Assembly (NCBI GenBank): GCA_021736965.1
Contig: JAIPEV010000091.1
Span: 1-6,916, forward strand
Reading direction: 5' to 3'
From: Halanaerobiales bacterium
GTDB taxonomy: Bacteria; Bacillota; Halanaerobiia; Halanaerobiales; M55B127
Length of the DNA stretch: 6,916 nucleotides
The translations under genes and the position numbers were made by a program. Below the pieces are notes generated by a model, which saw nothing but the letters and a program-made list of their open reading frames with translations, was not told where the DNA came from and did not search any database. How positions within the stretch are numbered: position 1 is the first letter of the stretch; each line of letters starts with the position of its first letter. Shown here in pieces: positions 1 to 6,261 of the stretch.

Positions 1-1
1 A

Positions 2-814
2 AAGGAACTTAAAGAGATTGAATATAGGGTAAATGAACAGATAATTAACAATCTTAAGGTAGTAATTAAAGAGATGAGTATTGATCAGGCAAAAGAAAAA
101 GGTGCTCAAGCACTTTTTACTGAAAAATATGGTCAGAGGGTAAGGGTAGTTCAGATTGGTGATTATAGTATAGAACTCTGTGGTGGTACCCATGTACAAA
201 GGACTGGAGATCTTGGTTTATTTAAAATATTAAATGAAGGTTCAATAGCTTCTGGAGTTCGAAGAATTGAAGCTGTTACCGGATTTAAAGCTTTAGAATA
301 TGTTGAAAAACAAAAAGATCTACTAAATAAATCAACTGATATATTAAATACTGATTTATATGATCTTCCTAATAAGATAGAGAAGATGAAGTTAGAAGTA
401 AAAGATCTTAAAAAAGAAATTAGGTCTTTGAAAGATAAAATTGCTCATTCAAAATCTGTTGATTTAATCGAACAGGTTAAAAAGATTAAAGGAGTTAATT
501 TATTAACTCACAAATTAGATCGAGTTGACAGTAATGGTTTAAGAAAAATGGCTGATCAATTGCAAAAGAAATTGGAATCCGGTATAATTGTATTAGCTTC
601 TGTTTTAGAAGATAAGGTATTATTTGTTATAAAAATAAGTGATGACCTTGTAAAAGAAGGTTATCATGCCGGTAAAATTATTGGCCAGGTTGCTAAAGTT
701 GCTGGTGGTGGTGGTGGTGGCAGACCGGATATGGCTCAAGCCGGTGGAAGTCGAATTAAACAAGTTGAGCAAGCTCTTTTAAAGGCAGAGGAAATAGTTA
801 AAAATAAAGAGTAA
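2..814 (+). CDS. alaS: Alanyl-tRNA synthetase, C-terminal part (5'-truncated by window edge)
   Basis: AlaRS charges tRNA-Ala in the cytoplasm and hydrolyses mischarged Ser/Gly-tRNA-Ala. The window holds the last 270 codons. The reading frame is open from base 2, and the ATG at 74 is internal, because the codons before it (KELKEIEYRVNEQI...) continue the family sequence. Seen in order in the fragment: the end of the editing domain with the zinc/active-site CGGTH motif (about residues 60-64) and the conserved ASGVRRIEAVTG; a lysine/glutamate-rich coiled-coil linker (about 99-150); and the C-terminal C-Ala/DHHA1 domain ending in a six-glycine run followed by RPDMAQAGG (about 235-250). The catalytic class II domain and the first half of the editing site lie upstream. 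All six glycines are encoded by GGT codons except the last (GGC). The next gene, ireB, follows after 41 nt with no terminator visible, so the two are probably co-transcribed. Confidence 0.97.
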   Translation, partial: KELKEIEYRVNEQIINNLKVVIKEMSIDQAKEKGAQALFTEKYGQRVRVVQIGDYSIELCGGTHVQRTGDLGLFKILNEGSIASGVRRIEAVTGFKALEYVEKQKDLLNKSTDILNTDLYDLPNKIEKMKLEVKDLKKEIRSLKDKIAHSKSVDLIEQVKKIKGVNLLTHKLDRVDSNGLRKMADQLQKKLESGIIVLASVLEDKVLFVIKISDDLVKEGYHAGKIIGQVAKVAGGGGGGRPDMAQAGGSRIKQVEQALLKAEEIVKNKE

Positions 815-855
815 TTTAAGTTTTAACTAAAAAATGACTAATAGGAAGTGGTATA

Positions 856-1116
856 ATGCCTGAAGATAATGTTAAAGATCAGACGATGCGATTTAAACCG
901 ACAAAAGAAGAGCTAAGTGAAGCTGGTTATGTTATTCAAAGGGTTTCAAAGGCCTTGAAAGAAAAAGGATATAATCCGGTAAATCAAATTGTCGGTTATA
1001 TACTTTCAGGTGATCCAGCCTATATTACTAGTTATAAAGATGCCCGGACGATGATTAGAACTTTAGATAGAGATGAGATAATTGAAGAGTTAGTAAAGTC
1101 TTATTTGAATAAATAA
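856..1116 (+). CDS. ireB: IreB family regulatory phosphoprotein (DUF965, YrzL)
   Basis: This is a small cytoplasmic protein of 86 residues, the usual family size. In Enterococcus faecalis, IreB is phosphorylated by the PASTA kinase IreK and modulates cephalosporin tolerance; the same role here is inferred from family membership. The diagnostic segments are present: TMRF near the N-terminus (the conserved threonine, here Thr10, is in the region phosphorylated in the enterococcal protein), then ALKEKGYNPVNQIVGYILSG, DPAYITSYKDAR and the acidic RDEIIEELVKSYL end. The N-terminus is slightly longer than in many homologues. The ATG at 856 is preceded by an AGGAAGTGG ribosome site. Position between alaS and ruvX is the standard Firmicutes arrangement. 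A hairpin terminator or attenuator follows directly. Confidence 0.95.
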   Translation: MPEDNVKDQTMRFKPTKEELSEAGYVIQRVSKALKEKGYNPVNQIVGYILSGDPAYITSYKDARTMIRTLDRDEIIEELVKSYLNK

Positions 1117-1118
1117 CT

Positions 1119-1157
1119 ATAAAAGGTGCTTTCAGATATTTGGAAGCACCATTTTAT
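1119..1157 (+). terminator. Hairpin terminator or attenuator between ireB and ruvX
   Basis: The arms GGTGCTTTC (1125-1133) and GGAAGCACC (1142-1150) form a 9-bp stem with one G-T pair around an 8-nt loop, followed by ATTTTAT. An A-run (1121-1124) precedes the stem. It sits 3 nt after the ireB stop and about 20 nt before the ruvX start, inside what is otherwise a continuous gene train. It probably gives partial termination, lowering downstream expression relative to alaS-ireB. The U-tract is short and interrupted, so efficiency is uncertain. Confidence 0.7.
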
Positions 1158-1164
1158 AACTAAT

Positions 1165-1170
1165 GGAGGA
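1165..1170 (+). promoter_or_regulatory. Ribosome binding site that sets the ruvX start
   Basis: GGAGGA lies 7 nt before the TTG at 1178. The upstream in-frame ATG at 1163 overlaps this site and has no ribosome site of its own, so the TTG is the better start. Confidence 0.75.
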
Positions 1171-1177
1171 AGTTCTT

Positions 1178-1612
1178 TTGAGAAAGTTAGGAATAGACTA
1201 TGGAAGTAAATATATTGGAATTGCGATAAGTGATCGCTTAAATGTGGTAGCTCACAGTAAAGATGTTATAAAGAGAAGTGATCTAAAGAATGATTTAGAG
1301 CTCATAAAAAAGTATATAAAAGAATTTGAGGTAGATCAGATTGTTGTTGGAATGCCAACTTCATTAAATGGAACATTTGGACCAAGGGCTAAAAAGACAA
1401 AGCAGTTTGTTAACTTTTTAAATAATAGCTTAGAAATTGATATTGTGACTTGGGATGAAAGATATACAACTGCAATTGCTGAAAAAAGTATGATAGAGGC
1501 TGATCTAAGTAGAAAAAAAAGAAAAAAACTTATAGATAAGATAGCAGCCTCCTTGATCTTACAAAATTATTTGGACTATATTAATCAAAAGGATGGTGAA
1601 AATAATGGGTAA
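1178..1612 (+). CDS. ruvX: YqgF/RuvX family pre-16S rRNA nuclease (putative Holliday junction resolvase)
   Basis: This RNase H-fold protein belongs to the YqgF family, implicated in maturation of the 5' end of 16S rRNA and earlier proposed as a Holliday junction resolvase. With a TTG start at 1178 it has 144 residues, typical for the family, and begins MRKLGIDYGSK like B. subtilis YrrK. The motifs are complete: GIDYGSKYIGIA with catalytic Asp7, VVGMP at 56-60 followed by SLNG, WDERYTT with Asp93/Glu94, and DKIAASLIL with Asp120. An in-frame ATG five codons upstream would place extra residues over the Shine-Dalgarno and is rejected as the start. The 3' end overlaps the preferred DUF1292 start by 8 nt, which suggests translational coupling. 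Confidence 0.95.
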   Translation: MRKLGIDYGSKYIGIAISDRLNVVAHSKDVIKRSDLKNDLELIKKYIKEFEVDQIVVGMPTSLNGTFGPRAKKTKQFVNFLNNSLEIDIVTWDERYTTAIAEKSMIEADLSRKKRKKLIDKIAASLILQNYLDYINQKDGENNG

Positions 1613-1868
1613 TGAAGGTAGTTACTGGGTTGATCAAGACAAAGGTGAACTAGTTTTAAATAATGAAGGTATTGAAGAGCGATTTTATATTGAAGATGAG
1701 ATCTTATTTGATGGAAGTAAGTATTTAGTTTTAATTCCTGTTGAAGATGAAGAAAGCGATGAAGCATTACTTTTAAAAATAGTTGAAGGTAAAGATGAAA
1801 GTTTTTTAAGTATAATTGAAGATGAAAAAGAATTTAATAAAGTACAAGAGAGGTATTTAAACAGTTGA
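1605..1868 (+). CDS. DUF1292 family protein (YrzB-like)
   Basis: This is a small, strongly acidic protein of 87 residues and unknown biochemical function. It is recognised as DUF1292 by the pattern of a short beta-rich segment with GSKYLVLIPVEDEESDEALLLKIVE and a C-terminal EDEKEFNKVQERYLN helix, and by its fixed place between ruvX and mltG, as for B. subtilis yrzB. Start choice: the ATG at 1605 has GGTG about 7 nt upstream and is preferred. An in-frame ATG at 1593 would add MVKI but has only AAAAGG directly against it. The gene overlaps the end of ruvX, and its TGA stop overlaps the TTG of mltG, so expression is likely coupled on both sides. No catalytic motif or membrane segment is visible. 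Confidence 0.88.
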   Translation: MGNEGSYWVDQDKGELVLNNEGIEERFYIEDEILFDGSKYLVLIPVEDEESDEALLLKIVEGKDESFLSIIEDEKEFNKVQERYLNS

Positions 1869-2875
1869 AAAAAGCCGGAATAATATTTTTAATATTAATA
1901 ATTTTAATAACGTTTTCTATTAAAGTAGCAGATCTAACAGGTCCAGTAAATGGTAGTAAAGATCAAAATATTTTAGTTGAAATCAAAAAGGGTTTTACTG
2001 CTCAAGAAATTGTAAATACTTTATATATACATAATTTAATTCAATCTAGATTAGTATTTAAAACATATCTTTACTTAGCAAAGATACAAAATGATCTACA
2101 GGCAGGTTATTATTATCTGACACCTGCGATGGATATGTTTGAAATTGCTGAACGACTAACCAAAGGTGGTAACGCTGTATTCAAAATTACTATTCCTGAA
2201 GGTTTTACTGTTCTAAATGTAATTAATAGGCTATCGGAAAAGAGTAAAAATGATAAAGAAAGTTATCTAAAAGTTATTAAAGATCAAGAGTTTGATTATA
2301 GCTTTTTACCAGAGAAAAGTCGAGATCTCTTATATCGGCTAGAGGGTTATCTATTTCCTGATACCTATACAATACCACTTGGATTTGACTCTAAACAGAC
2401 TATTGATGTATTATTAAAGTCATTTAAAAGAAATATTATTGAAAAATTAATGATCCTTAAAGATAGCAAATATACTATTCATCAATTGATTACGATTGCT
2501 TCTCTTGTTGAAAAAGAAGCGAAATTTGATGATGAAAAACCAATTATAGCTTCTGTAATATTTAACAGATTAGAACAGGATATGTTATTACAGATCGATG
2601 CTTCTGTTCAGTATTTATTGGAGGAAAAAAAGCCACAACTCCTTTATAAGGACTTAGAAATTGATTCTCTATATAACACTTATTTATATAAAGGATTACC
2701 GCCAGGACCCATTTGTAACCCTGGTGATAAATCAATCCAAGCTGTTTTAGAACCTTCTGAAACAAAATATCTATTTTATTTTGCCCTTGAAAATGGTAGA
2801 CATATTTTTACAAAAAGTTATCAAGAACATTTAAATAAACAACAGGAAGTAAAAAGAGGGAAAGATAATGGGTGA
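1865..2875 (+). CDS. mltG: Endolytic peptidoglycan transglycosylase MltG (YceG-like)
   Basis: MltG cleaves nascent glycan strands at the outer face of the membrane and acts as a terminase for peptidoglycan polymerisation. The 336-residue protein has one N-terminal membrane anchor (about residues 4-20) with no lipobox or signal peptidase site. A LysM-like segment follows (about 35-100, GFTAQEIVNTL), then the YceG catalytic domain: LEGYLFPDTY at 159-168, IASLVEKEA at 211-219 carrying the catalytic glutamate within the VEKE motif, LQIDASVQYLL at 242-252, and YNTYLYKGLPPGPICNPG at 270-287. The start is TTG at 1865, 4 nt overlapping the upstream stop, with GAGAGG about 11 nt before it. The stop overlaps the next gene by 8 nt. 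Length and motifs indicate an intact enzyme. Confidence 0.96.
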   Translation: MKKAGIIFLILIILITFSIKVADLTGPVNGSKDQNILVEIKKGFTAQEIVNTLYIHNLIQSRLVFKTYLYLAKIQNDLQAGYYYLTPAMDMFEIAERLTKGGNAVFKITIPEGFTVLNVINRLSEKSKNDKESYLKVIKDQEFDYSFLPEKSRDLLYRLEGYLFPDTYTIPLGFDSKQTIDVLLKSFKRNIIEKLMILKDSKYTIHQLITIASLVEKEAKFDDEKPIIASVIFNRLEQDMLLQIDASVQYLLEEKKPQLLYKDLEIDSLYNTYLYKGLPPGPICNPGDKSIQAVLEPSETKYLFYFALENGRHIFTKSYQEHLNKQQEVKRGKDNG

Positions 2876-3491
2876 TCAATTTTTTAAACTTTGGGAAGAA
2901 GATATTAAACTGTTAGAAATAGAAAAATGGGCTAAAGATAATCATATTCCGATAATTAGTAAAGAGATTGCAAATATTTTAAAAACCCTATTAATAGTAA
3001 AAAATCCAAAGTTAATATTAGAAGTTGGAACTGCTATAGGATATTCTACTTTATGGTTTGCGAATTACTCTAGTGAACAATCTGAAATAGTCACGCTTGA
3101 GAGAGATCAAAACAGATTATCTAAGGCAAAGAAAAATATTGAATGGTTTAATTTTCAAGACAAGGTAAACTTCAAATATGGAGATGCCTTTGAAATCATT
3201 CCTTACTTAAGAAGAGAGTTTGATTTTATATTTATAGATGCTGCAAAAGGGCAGTATCTTAATCTATTTAAGATGGCAGAAAAAAAATTATCTAAAGATG
3301 GAGTTATTATCTGTGATAATGTATTATATAAAGGGCTTGTTAGAAATAAAAAAGATGTTAAACACAAGATGAGAACTATAGTTTCTAATATGCAGAATTT
3401 TTTAATCTATTTAAAAGATAATAAATATTTCAAGACAGATTTATTTAATATTGGTGATGGTCTTACTATTAGTAGCAGGAGGAATTTATAG
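2868..3491 (+). CDS. trmR: SAM-dependent O-methyltransferase, probable tRNA 5-hydroxyuridine methyltransferase TrmR
   Basis: This 207-residue class I methyltransferase belongs to the YrrM/COMT-like family. B. subtilis YrrM (TrmR) methylates 5-hydroxyuridine at tRNA position 34 to 5-methoxyuridine. Visible features: the SAM-binding loop LEVGTAIGYST (51-61), an acidic ribose-binding residue in LERD (Glu78), GDAF after strand 4, the metal-binding FIDAAKGQY (Asp124) and CDNVLYKG (Asp150/Asn151), and a C-terminal IGDGLTIS strand. The assignment to tRNA rather than a small phenolic substrate rests on the neighbouring U32 protein, which makes the hydroxylated substrate in B. subtilis. The ATG at 2868 is preceded by AGAGGGAAAG within the end of mltG. 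The next gene begins 2 nt after the stop. Confidence 0.9.
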   Translation: MGDQFFKLWEEDIKLLEIEKWAKDNHIPIISKEIANILKTLLIVKNPKLILEVGTAIGYSTLWFANYSSEQSEIVTLERDQNRLSKAKKNIEWFNFQDKVNFKYGDAFEIIPYLRREFDFIFIDAAKGQYLNLFKMAEKKLSKDGVIICDNVLYKGLVRNKKDVKHKMRTIVSNMQNFLIYLKDNKYFKTDLFNIGDGLTISSRRNL

Positions 3492-3493
3492 AT

Positions 3494-4717
3494 ATGAAAA
3501 AAGTAGAACTCTTAGCACCTGCCGGGAATTTAGAAAAGTTAAAAACAGCAGTTTTTTATGGAGCCGATGCAGTTTACTGTGGAGGTTTTAACTATGGATT
3601 AAGAGAAGGTGCAGATAACTTTAGTTATCAGGATTTAAAGGCTGGTACTGAATTTATTCATGATAGAGGTAAAAAGATATATGTTACAGTAAATATGATT
3701 CCACATAATGATGATCTTAAAGGTTTAGATAATTATTTAGATGATTTAGAAGAAATCGGGGTTGATGCACTTATTATATCTGATCCAGGTATATTAAAAA
3801 TTATTAGAAAAAAAGAAATCGATATTCCTCTCCACTTAAGTACTCAGGCAAATTCAGTTAACTATGCCAGCGTTTTATTCTGGCAAGAGTTAGGTCTAGA
3901 TAGAATAATTTTGGCCCGTGAGTTAAATAAAGAGGAAATTAAAGAGATTGATAATAAGACAGATATTAGTTTAGAAATGTTTGTCCATGGAGCGATGTGT
4001 ATATCATATTCAGGCCGTTGTCTGTTAAGTAACTACTTTACAAATAGAGATGCTAATCGGGGCAAATGTGCACATTCTTGTCGCTGGAAGTACTATCTAA
4101 TGGAGGAAGAAAGACCAGGAGAGTACTACCCTGTTTTTGAAGATGAGAACGGGACTCATATTTTGAATTCCAAGGATCTATGTTTAATTGAATATATTCC
4201 TGAGATTATAAATAGTGGGGTTGATAGTTTAAAGATAGAAGGTAGAATGAAAGGAATCCATTATATAGCGTGTGTTACTTCTACCTATCGAAAAGCTATT
4301 GATCTTTACTATCAGGATCCTAAAAACTATAAATTTAATAAAGACTGGTTTAAAGATTTAAAAAAAATTAGTCACCGGGGATATACTACAGGCTTTTTCT
4401 TAGATCCTCCTAACCAAGATTCACAAAATTATAGTTCTTCTGCCTATCAAAGAACTTATGATTTCATGGGGGTTGTAAGAGGTTATGATCATAAGAAAAA
4501 TGAAGCTTTAATCGAGGTAAGACATAAGTTTTTTAAAGGTGATCATCTAGAGATACTTAAACATAATGGTGAAGTAAAAAAAGAAGTTGTAAACTATATT
4601 ATAAATGAAGCAGGTCAAAGGGTTGAAGCTGCTCCCCATCCAAAAGAGATAATTAGGATACCTGTTAACGAAAAGTATGAACAGCTGGAAGTAGTAAGAA
4701 GAGAGGTTAAAAAATAA
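3494..4717 (+). CDS. trhP: U32 family peptidase-like protein, probable tRNA 5-hydroxyuridine synthase TrhP
   Basis: Members of the U32 family were first called peptidases, but several are Fe-S hydroxylation enzymes. The B. subtilis YrrN/YrrO pair and E. coli YegQ (TrhP) form 5-hydroxyuridine at tRNA position 34, using prephenate. This 407-residue protein has the N-terminal LLAPAGNLEKLKTAVFYGADAVY segment, the U32 signature EMFVHGAMCISYSGRCLLS (161-179), KCAHSCRW (191-198) and LKIEGRMK (246-253). Cys169, Cys176, Cys192 and Cys230 fall where U32 enzymes place their 4Fe-4S ligands. The C-terminal part (about 320-400) is the beta-barrel-like extension of the longer YrrO type. Only one such gene is present, against two in B. 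subtilis. A strong AGGAGG lies 11 nt upstream of the ATG. The stop shares one base with the next start (TAATG). Confidence 0.92.
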   Translation: MKKVELLAPAGNLEKLKTAVFYGADAVYCGGFNYGLREGADNFSYQDLKAGTEFIHDRGKKIYVTVNMIPHNDDLKGLDNYLDDLEEIGVDALIISDPGILKIIRKKEIDIPLHLSTQANSVNYASVLFWQELGLDRIILARELNKEEIKEIDNKTDISLEMFVHGAMCISYSGRCLLSNYFTNRDANRGKCAHSCRWKYYLMEEERPGEYYPVFEDENGTHILNSKDLCLIEYIPEIINSGVDSLKIEGRMKGIHYIACVTSTYRKAIDLYYQDPKNYKFNKDWFKDLKKISHRGYTTGFFLDPPNQDSQNYSSSAYQRTYDFMGVVRGYDHKKNEALIEVRHKFFKGDHLEILKHNGEVKKEVVNYIINEAGQRVEAAPHPKEIIRIPVNEKYEQLEVVRREVKK

Positions 4718-4938
4718 TGGAGAAAAATACCCATAGAATTGTCGCTAAGGTACCACAAGAGGAGATTGTTTTTGTTGATATGATTTTTAAATCTTTTGAA
4801 GGGATTGCAATGTTAACGGTTAGTAAAAATGATACGGGTGAGATCTATCTTGATGTTACTGAGGGGACAAGGGATTTGGTTTTAGAGATCTTAAGAGATT
4901 TAGACAATGATTTTTCTGTAGAAATTATCAAGAACTGA
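4717..4938 (+). CDS. DUF4911 domain-containing protein
   Basis: This is a small, presumably cytoplasmic protein of 73 residues without a known function. It resembles the DUF4911 family in its opening RIVAKVPQEEIVFVDMIFKSFEG, a central beta hairpin with EIYLDVTEGTRD, and a closing LEILRDL helix; the whole looks like one small alpha/beta domain. There are no cysteines, membrane segments or catalytic-looking clusters. The ATG overlaps the trhP stop by one base, so translation is almost certainly coupled to trhP. This suggests, but does not show, a link to the tRNA-modifying pair upstream. It is the last gene before a new promoter; no hairpin terminator is visible after it. Confidence 0.82.
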   Translation: MEKNTHRIVAKVPQEEIVFVDMIFKSFEGIAMLTVSKNDTGEIYLDVTEGTRDLVLEILRDLDNDFSVEIIKN

Positions 4939-4943
4939 TATAT

Positions 4944-4972
4944 TTGACAAGTTGTAAGATATTAGTTATGAT
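4944..4972 (+). promoter_or_regulatory. Sigma-A-type promoter for yqeG-sleB
   Basis: TTGACA (4944-4949) and TATGAT (4967-4972) are separated by exactly 17 nt, one mismatch from the sigma-70/A consensus. The predicted transcription start is near 4979, about 30 nt before the yqeG start. It lies only 5 nt after the DUF4911 stop. It suggests vegetative expression of the yqeG-sleB unit independent of the upstream train. Confidence 0.75.
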
Positions 4973-5007
4973 TACTGTAAGTAAAAAAATGTTTATTCTG
5001 GGGGTAA

Positions 5008-5508
5008 TTGAGGTTGAATAAATTGTATCCTGACATTTATTTTGAAAGTATATATGATATTCAGGTTAAAAACTTACAAGAGATGAATATAAAAGGAGTA
5101 ATTGTAGATATAGACAATACGATTGTACCCTGGGATAATAAAAAATTAAGTGATGAAGTATTTAACTGGTTTAAAGAACTAATTGAAAATAATTTTGAAC
5201 TATGCTTGATATCAAATGGTATGAGTAAAAGAGTTGAGTACTTCAGTAATCAACTGGACATTCCCGCAATAGGTAAAGCAGTTAAACCCAGAAAGAAAGC
5301 TTTTATACAGGCTTTAGAGATTCTTGATCTAAAGAGACCTGAAATTGCAGTAATAGGAGATCAAATATTTACTGATATTTTAGGAGGAAACAGAATGGGT
5401 TTTACTACAATCTTAGTAGATCCACTTATAGAAAATGAATTTATTACTACAAAAATAATGAGATACTTTGAAAGATTGATTATAAAACGGGGGATGTACC
5501 ATGATTGA
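5008..5508 (+). CDS. yqeG: YqeG family HAD IIIA-type phosphatase
   Basis: This 166-residue cytoplasmic HAD phosphatase resembles B. subtilis YqeG and, more distantly, the phosphatidylglycerophosphate phosphatase Gep4; the substrate here is not established. The HAD motifs are all present: DIDNTI with nucleophile Asp34 and acid Asp36, LISNG with Ser69, the conserved lysine in KAVKPRKKAF (90-99), and IGDQIFTDILGGN with Asp118/Asp123. The opening LNKLYPDIYFESIYDI matches the family N-terminus. The start is a TTG at 5008 with a GGGGG run only 3 nt upstream. A second TTG at 5014 (9 nt from that run) would shorten the protein by two residues and is equally possible. The gene overlaps the upstream in-frame extension of sleB but not the preferred sleB start. 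Confidence 0.92.
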   Translation: MRLNKLYPDIYFESIYDIQVKNLQEMNIKGVIVDIDNTIVPWDNKKLSDEVFNWFKELIENNFELCLISNGMSKRVEYFSNQLDIPAIGKAVKPRKKAFIQALEILDLKRPEIAVIGDQIFTDILGGNRMGFTTILVDPLIENEFITTKIMRYFERLIIKRGMYHD

Positions 5509-5513
5509 TTTTT

Positions 5514-5519
5514 GGAGGG
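5514..5519 (+). promoter_or_regulatory. Ribosome binding site that sets the sleB start
   Basis: GGAGGG sits 6 nt before the ATG at 5526. The frame is open from a TTG at 5505, but that reading would translate through the ribosome site and has none of its own. Confidence 0.8.
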
Positions 5520-5525
5520 ATTTAT

Positions 5526-6218
5526 ATGATTCATCAAAATATGAAAAAGATTTTAATGGTTTTACTCATAACTTTATTTGTTTTTATAAGTTATGTTAAT
5601 GTAGTAAAGACAGAAGATTTTCATGATTTAGGAACAAGAACAGTCAGCTATGGAGATGAAGGTTCAGATGTTGCAATTTTACAACAGAGACTAAGTGATT
5701 CAAACTATTATCACGGTAAAATAGATGGTATATTTGGTAATAAGACAGTTGAAGCTGTGAAAAAGTTACAAAAGACTTATGGACTTAAAATTGATGGAGT
5801 AGCAGGTAAAAGTACTGTTTATTACTTACCAAATAACAGTATTTATCAGGAAATTAATATTACAAGAGATGAAGTTATGCTACTAGCTAGAGTAGTCCAT
5901 GGCGAAGCCAGAGGAGAGAGTTTTGAAGGCAAAGTTGCAGTTGGAGCTGTTATCTTAAATAGAGTTGAGGACAGCGGATTTCCTAATTCAATTAGAGAGG
6001 TTATCCTACAGAGAGGTCAATTTAGTAGCCTGTCTGATGGTCAAGCAAACTTTTTTCCAGACCAGATATCAATTAATGCAGCCAGGGCAGCTTTAGTAGG
6101 TTATGATCCGACATATGAGTCACTGTTTTTTTATAATCCTAAGGTTGCTACAAATCTAAGTTGGATATCAAAAAGGCCCGTCATACTAACAATAGGAGAT
6201 CATGTATTTGCAAGATAA
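5526..6218 (+). CDS. sleB: SleB/CwlJ-type cell wall hydrolase with peptidoglycan-binding domain
   Basis: This is a secreted hydrolase of 230 residues. SleB is a lytic transglycosylase that degrades muramic-lactam-containing spore cortex during germination. Order of parts: a hydrophobic N-terminal signal or anchor (about 8-26, after MKK); a PG_binding_1 domain (about 45-97, GSDVAILQQRL ... GKIDGIFGNKTVEAVKKLQ); then the Hydrolase_2 catalytic domain (about 117-230) with ARVVHGEARGESFEGKVAVGAVILNRV, where Glu127 is the likely catalytic residue, and a closing ATN...RPVILTIGDHVFAR typical of SleB. The usual partner ypeB is not downstream: the gene ends in a terminator facing abrB. With no partner and a vegetative promoter upstream, a general cell wall hydrolase role is an alternative to a strict germination role. 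The ATG at 5526 is chosen for its Shine-Dalgarno. Confidence 0.9.
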   Translation: MIHQNMKKILMVLLITLFVFISYVNVVKTEDFHDLGTRTVSYGDEGSDVAILQQRLSDSNYYHGKIDGIFGNKTVEAVKKLQKTYGLKIDGVAGKSTVYYLPNNSIYQEINITRDEVMLLARVVHGEARGESFEGKVAVGAVILNRVEDSGFPNSIREVILQRGQFSSLSDGQANFFPDQISINAARAALVGYDPTYESLFFYNPKVATNLSWISKRPVILTIGDHVFAR

Positions 6219-6256
6219 AAAAAGTAGCACCTGATTTAATCTTCAGGTGCTATTTT
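6217..6256. terminator. Bidirectional hairpin terminator between convergent sleB and abrB
   Basis: TAGCACCTGA (6225-6234) and TCAGGTGCTA (6243-6252) form a perfect 10-bp stem around an 8-nt loop. It is flanked by an A-run on the left (6217-6223) and TTTT on the right, so it can stop transcription from both strands. It lies directly after the sleB stop and 5 nt from the abrB stop. Confidence 0.9.
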
Positions 6257-6261
6257 AAATT

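Noticed and set aside
704..721. GGT triplet repeat as a possible slippage or contingency locus
   Set aside because: It encodes the conserved polyglycine of the AlaRS C-terminal domain just before RPDMAQAGG. The uniform codon is curious, but the protein constraint explains it.
74..814. ATG at 74 as the start of a complete gene
   Set aside because: The same frame is open from base 2 and the codons before 74 continue the AlaRS editing domain, so this is an internal methionine of a truncated alaS.
1585..1767. Minus-strand ORF
   Set aside because: It lies opposite ruvX/DUF1292, has no recognisable protein features and is composed of low-complexity H/L/Q residues.
2562..2765. Minus-strand ORF
   Set aside because: It is antisense to the conserved catalytic region of mltG, with no ribosome site or family resemblance.
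4968..5021. Short ORF of 17 codons before yqeG
   Set aside because: It begins inside the -10 box of the promoter, has no ribosome site and overlaps the yqeG start; chance is sufficient.
5436..5468. Possible SigG promoter (TGAATT ... GATACTT) ahead of sleB
   Set aside because: The spacer is 20 nt and the -10 has two mismatches from CATACTA, too poor to claim.
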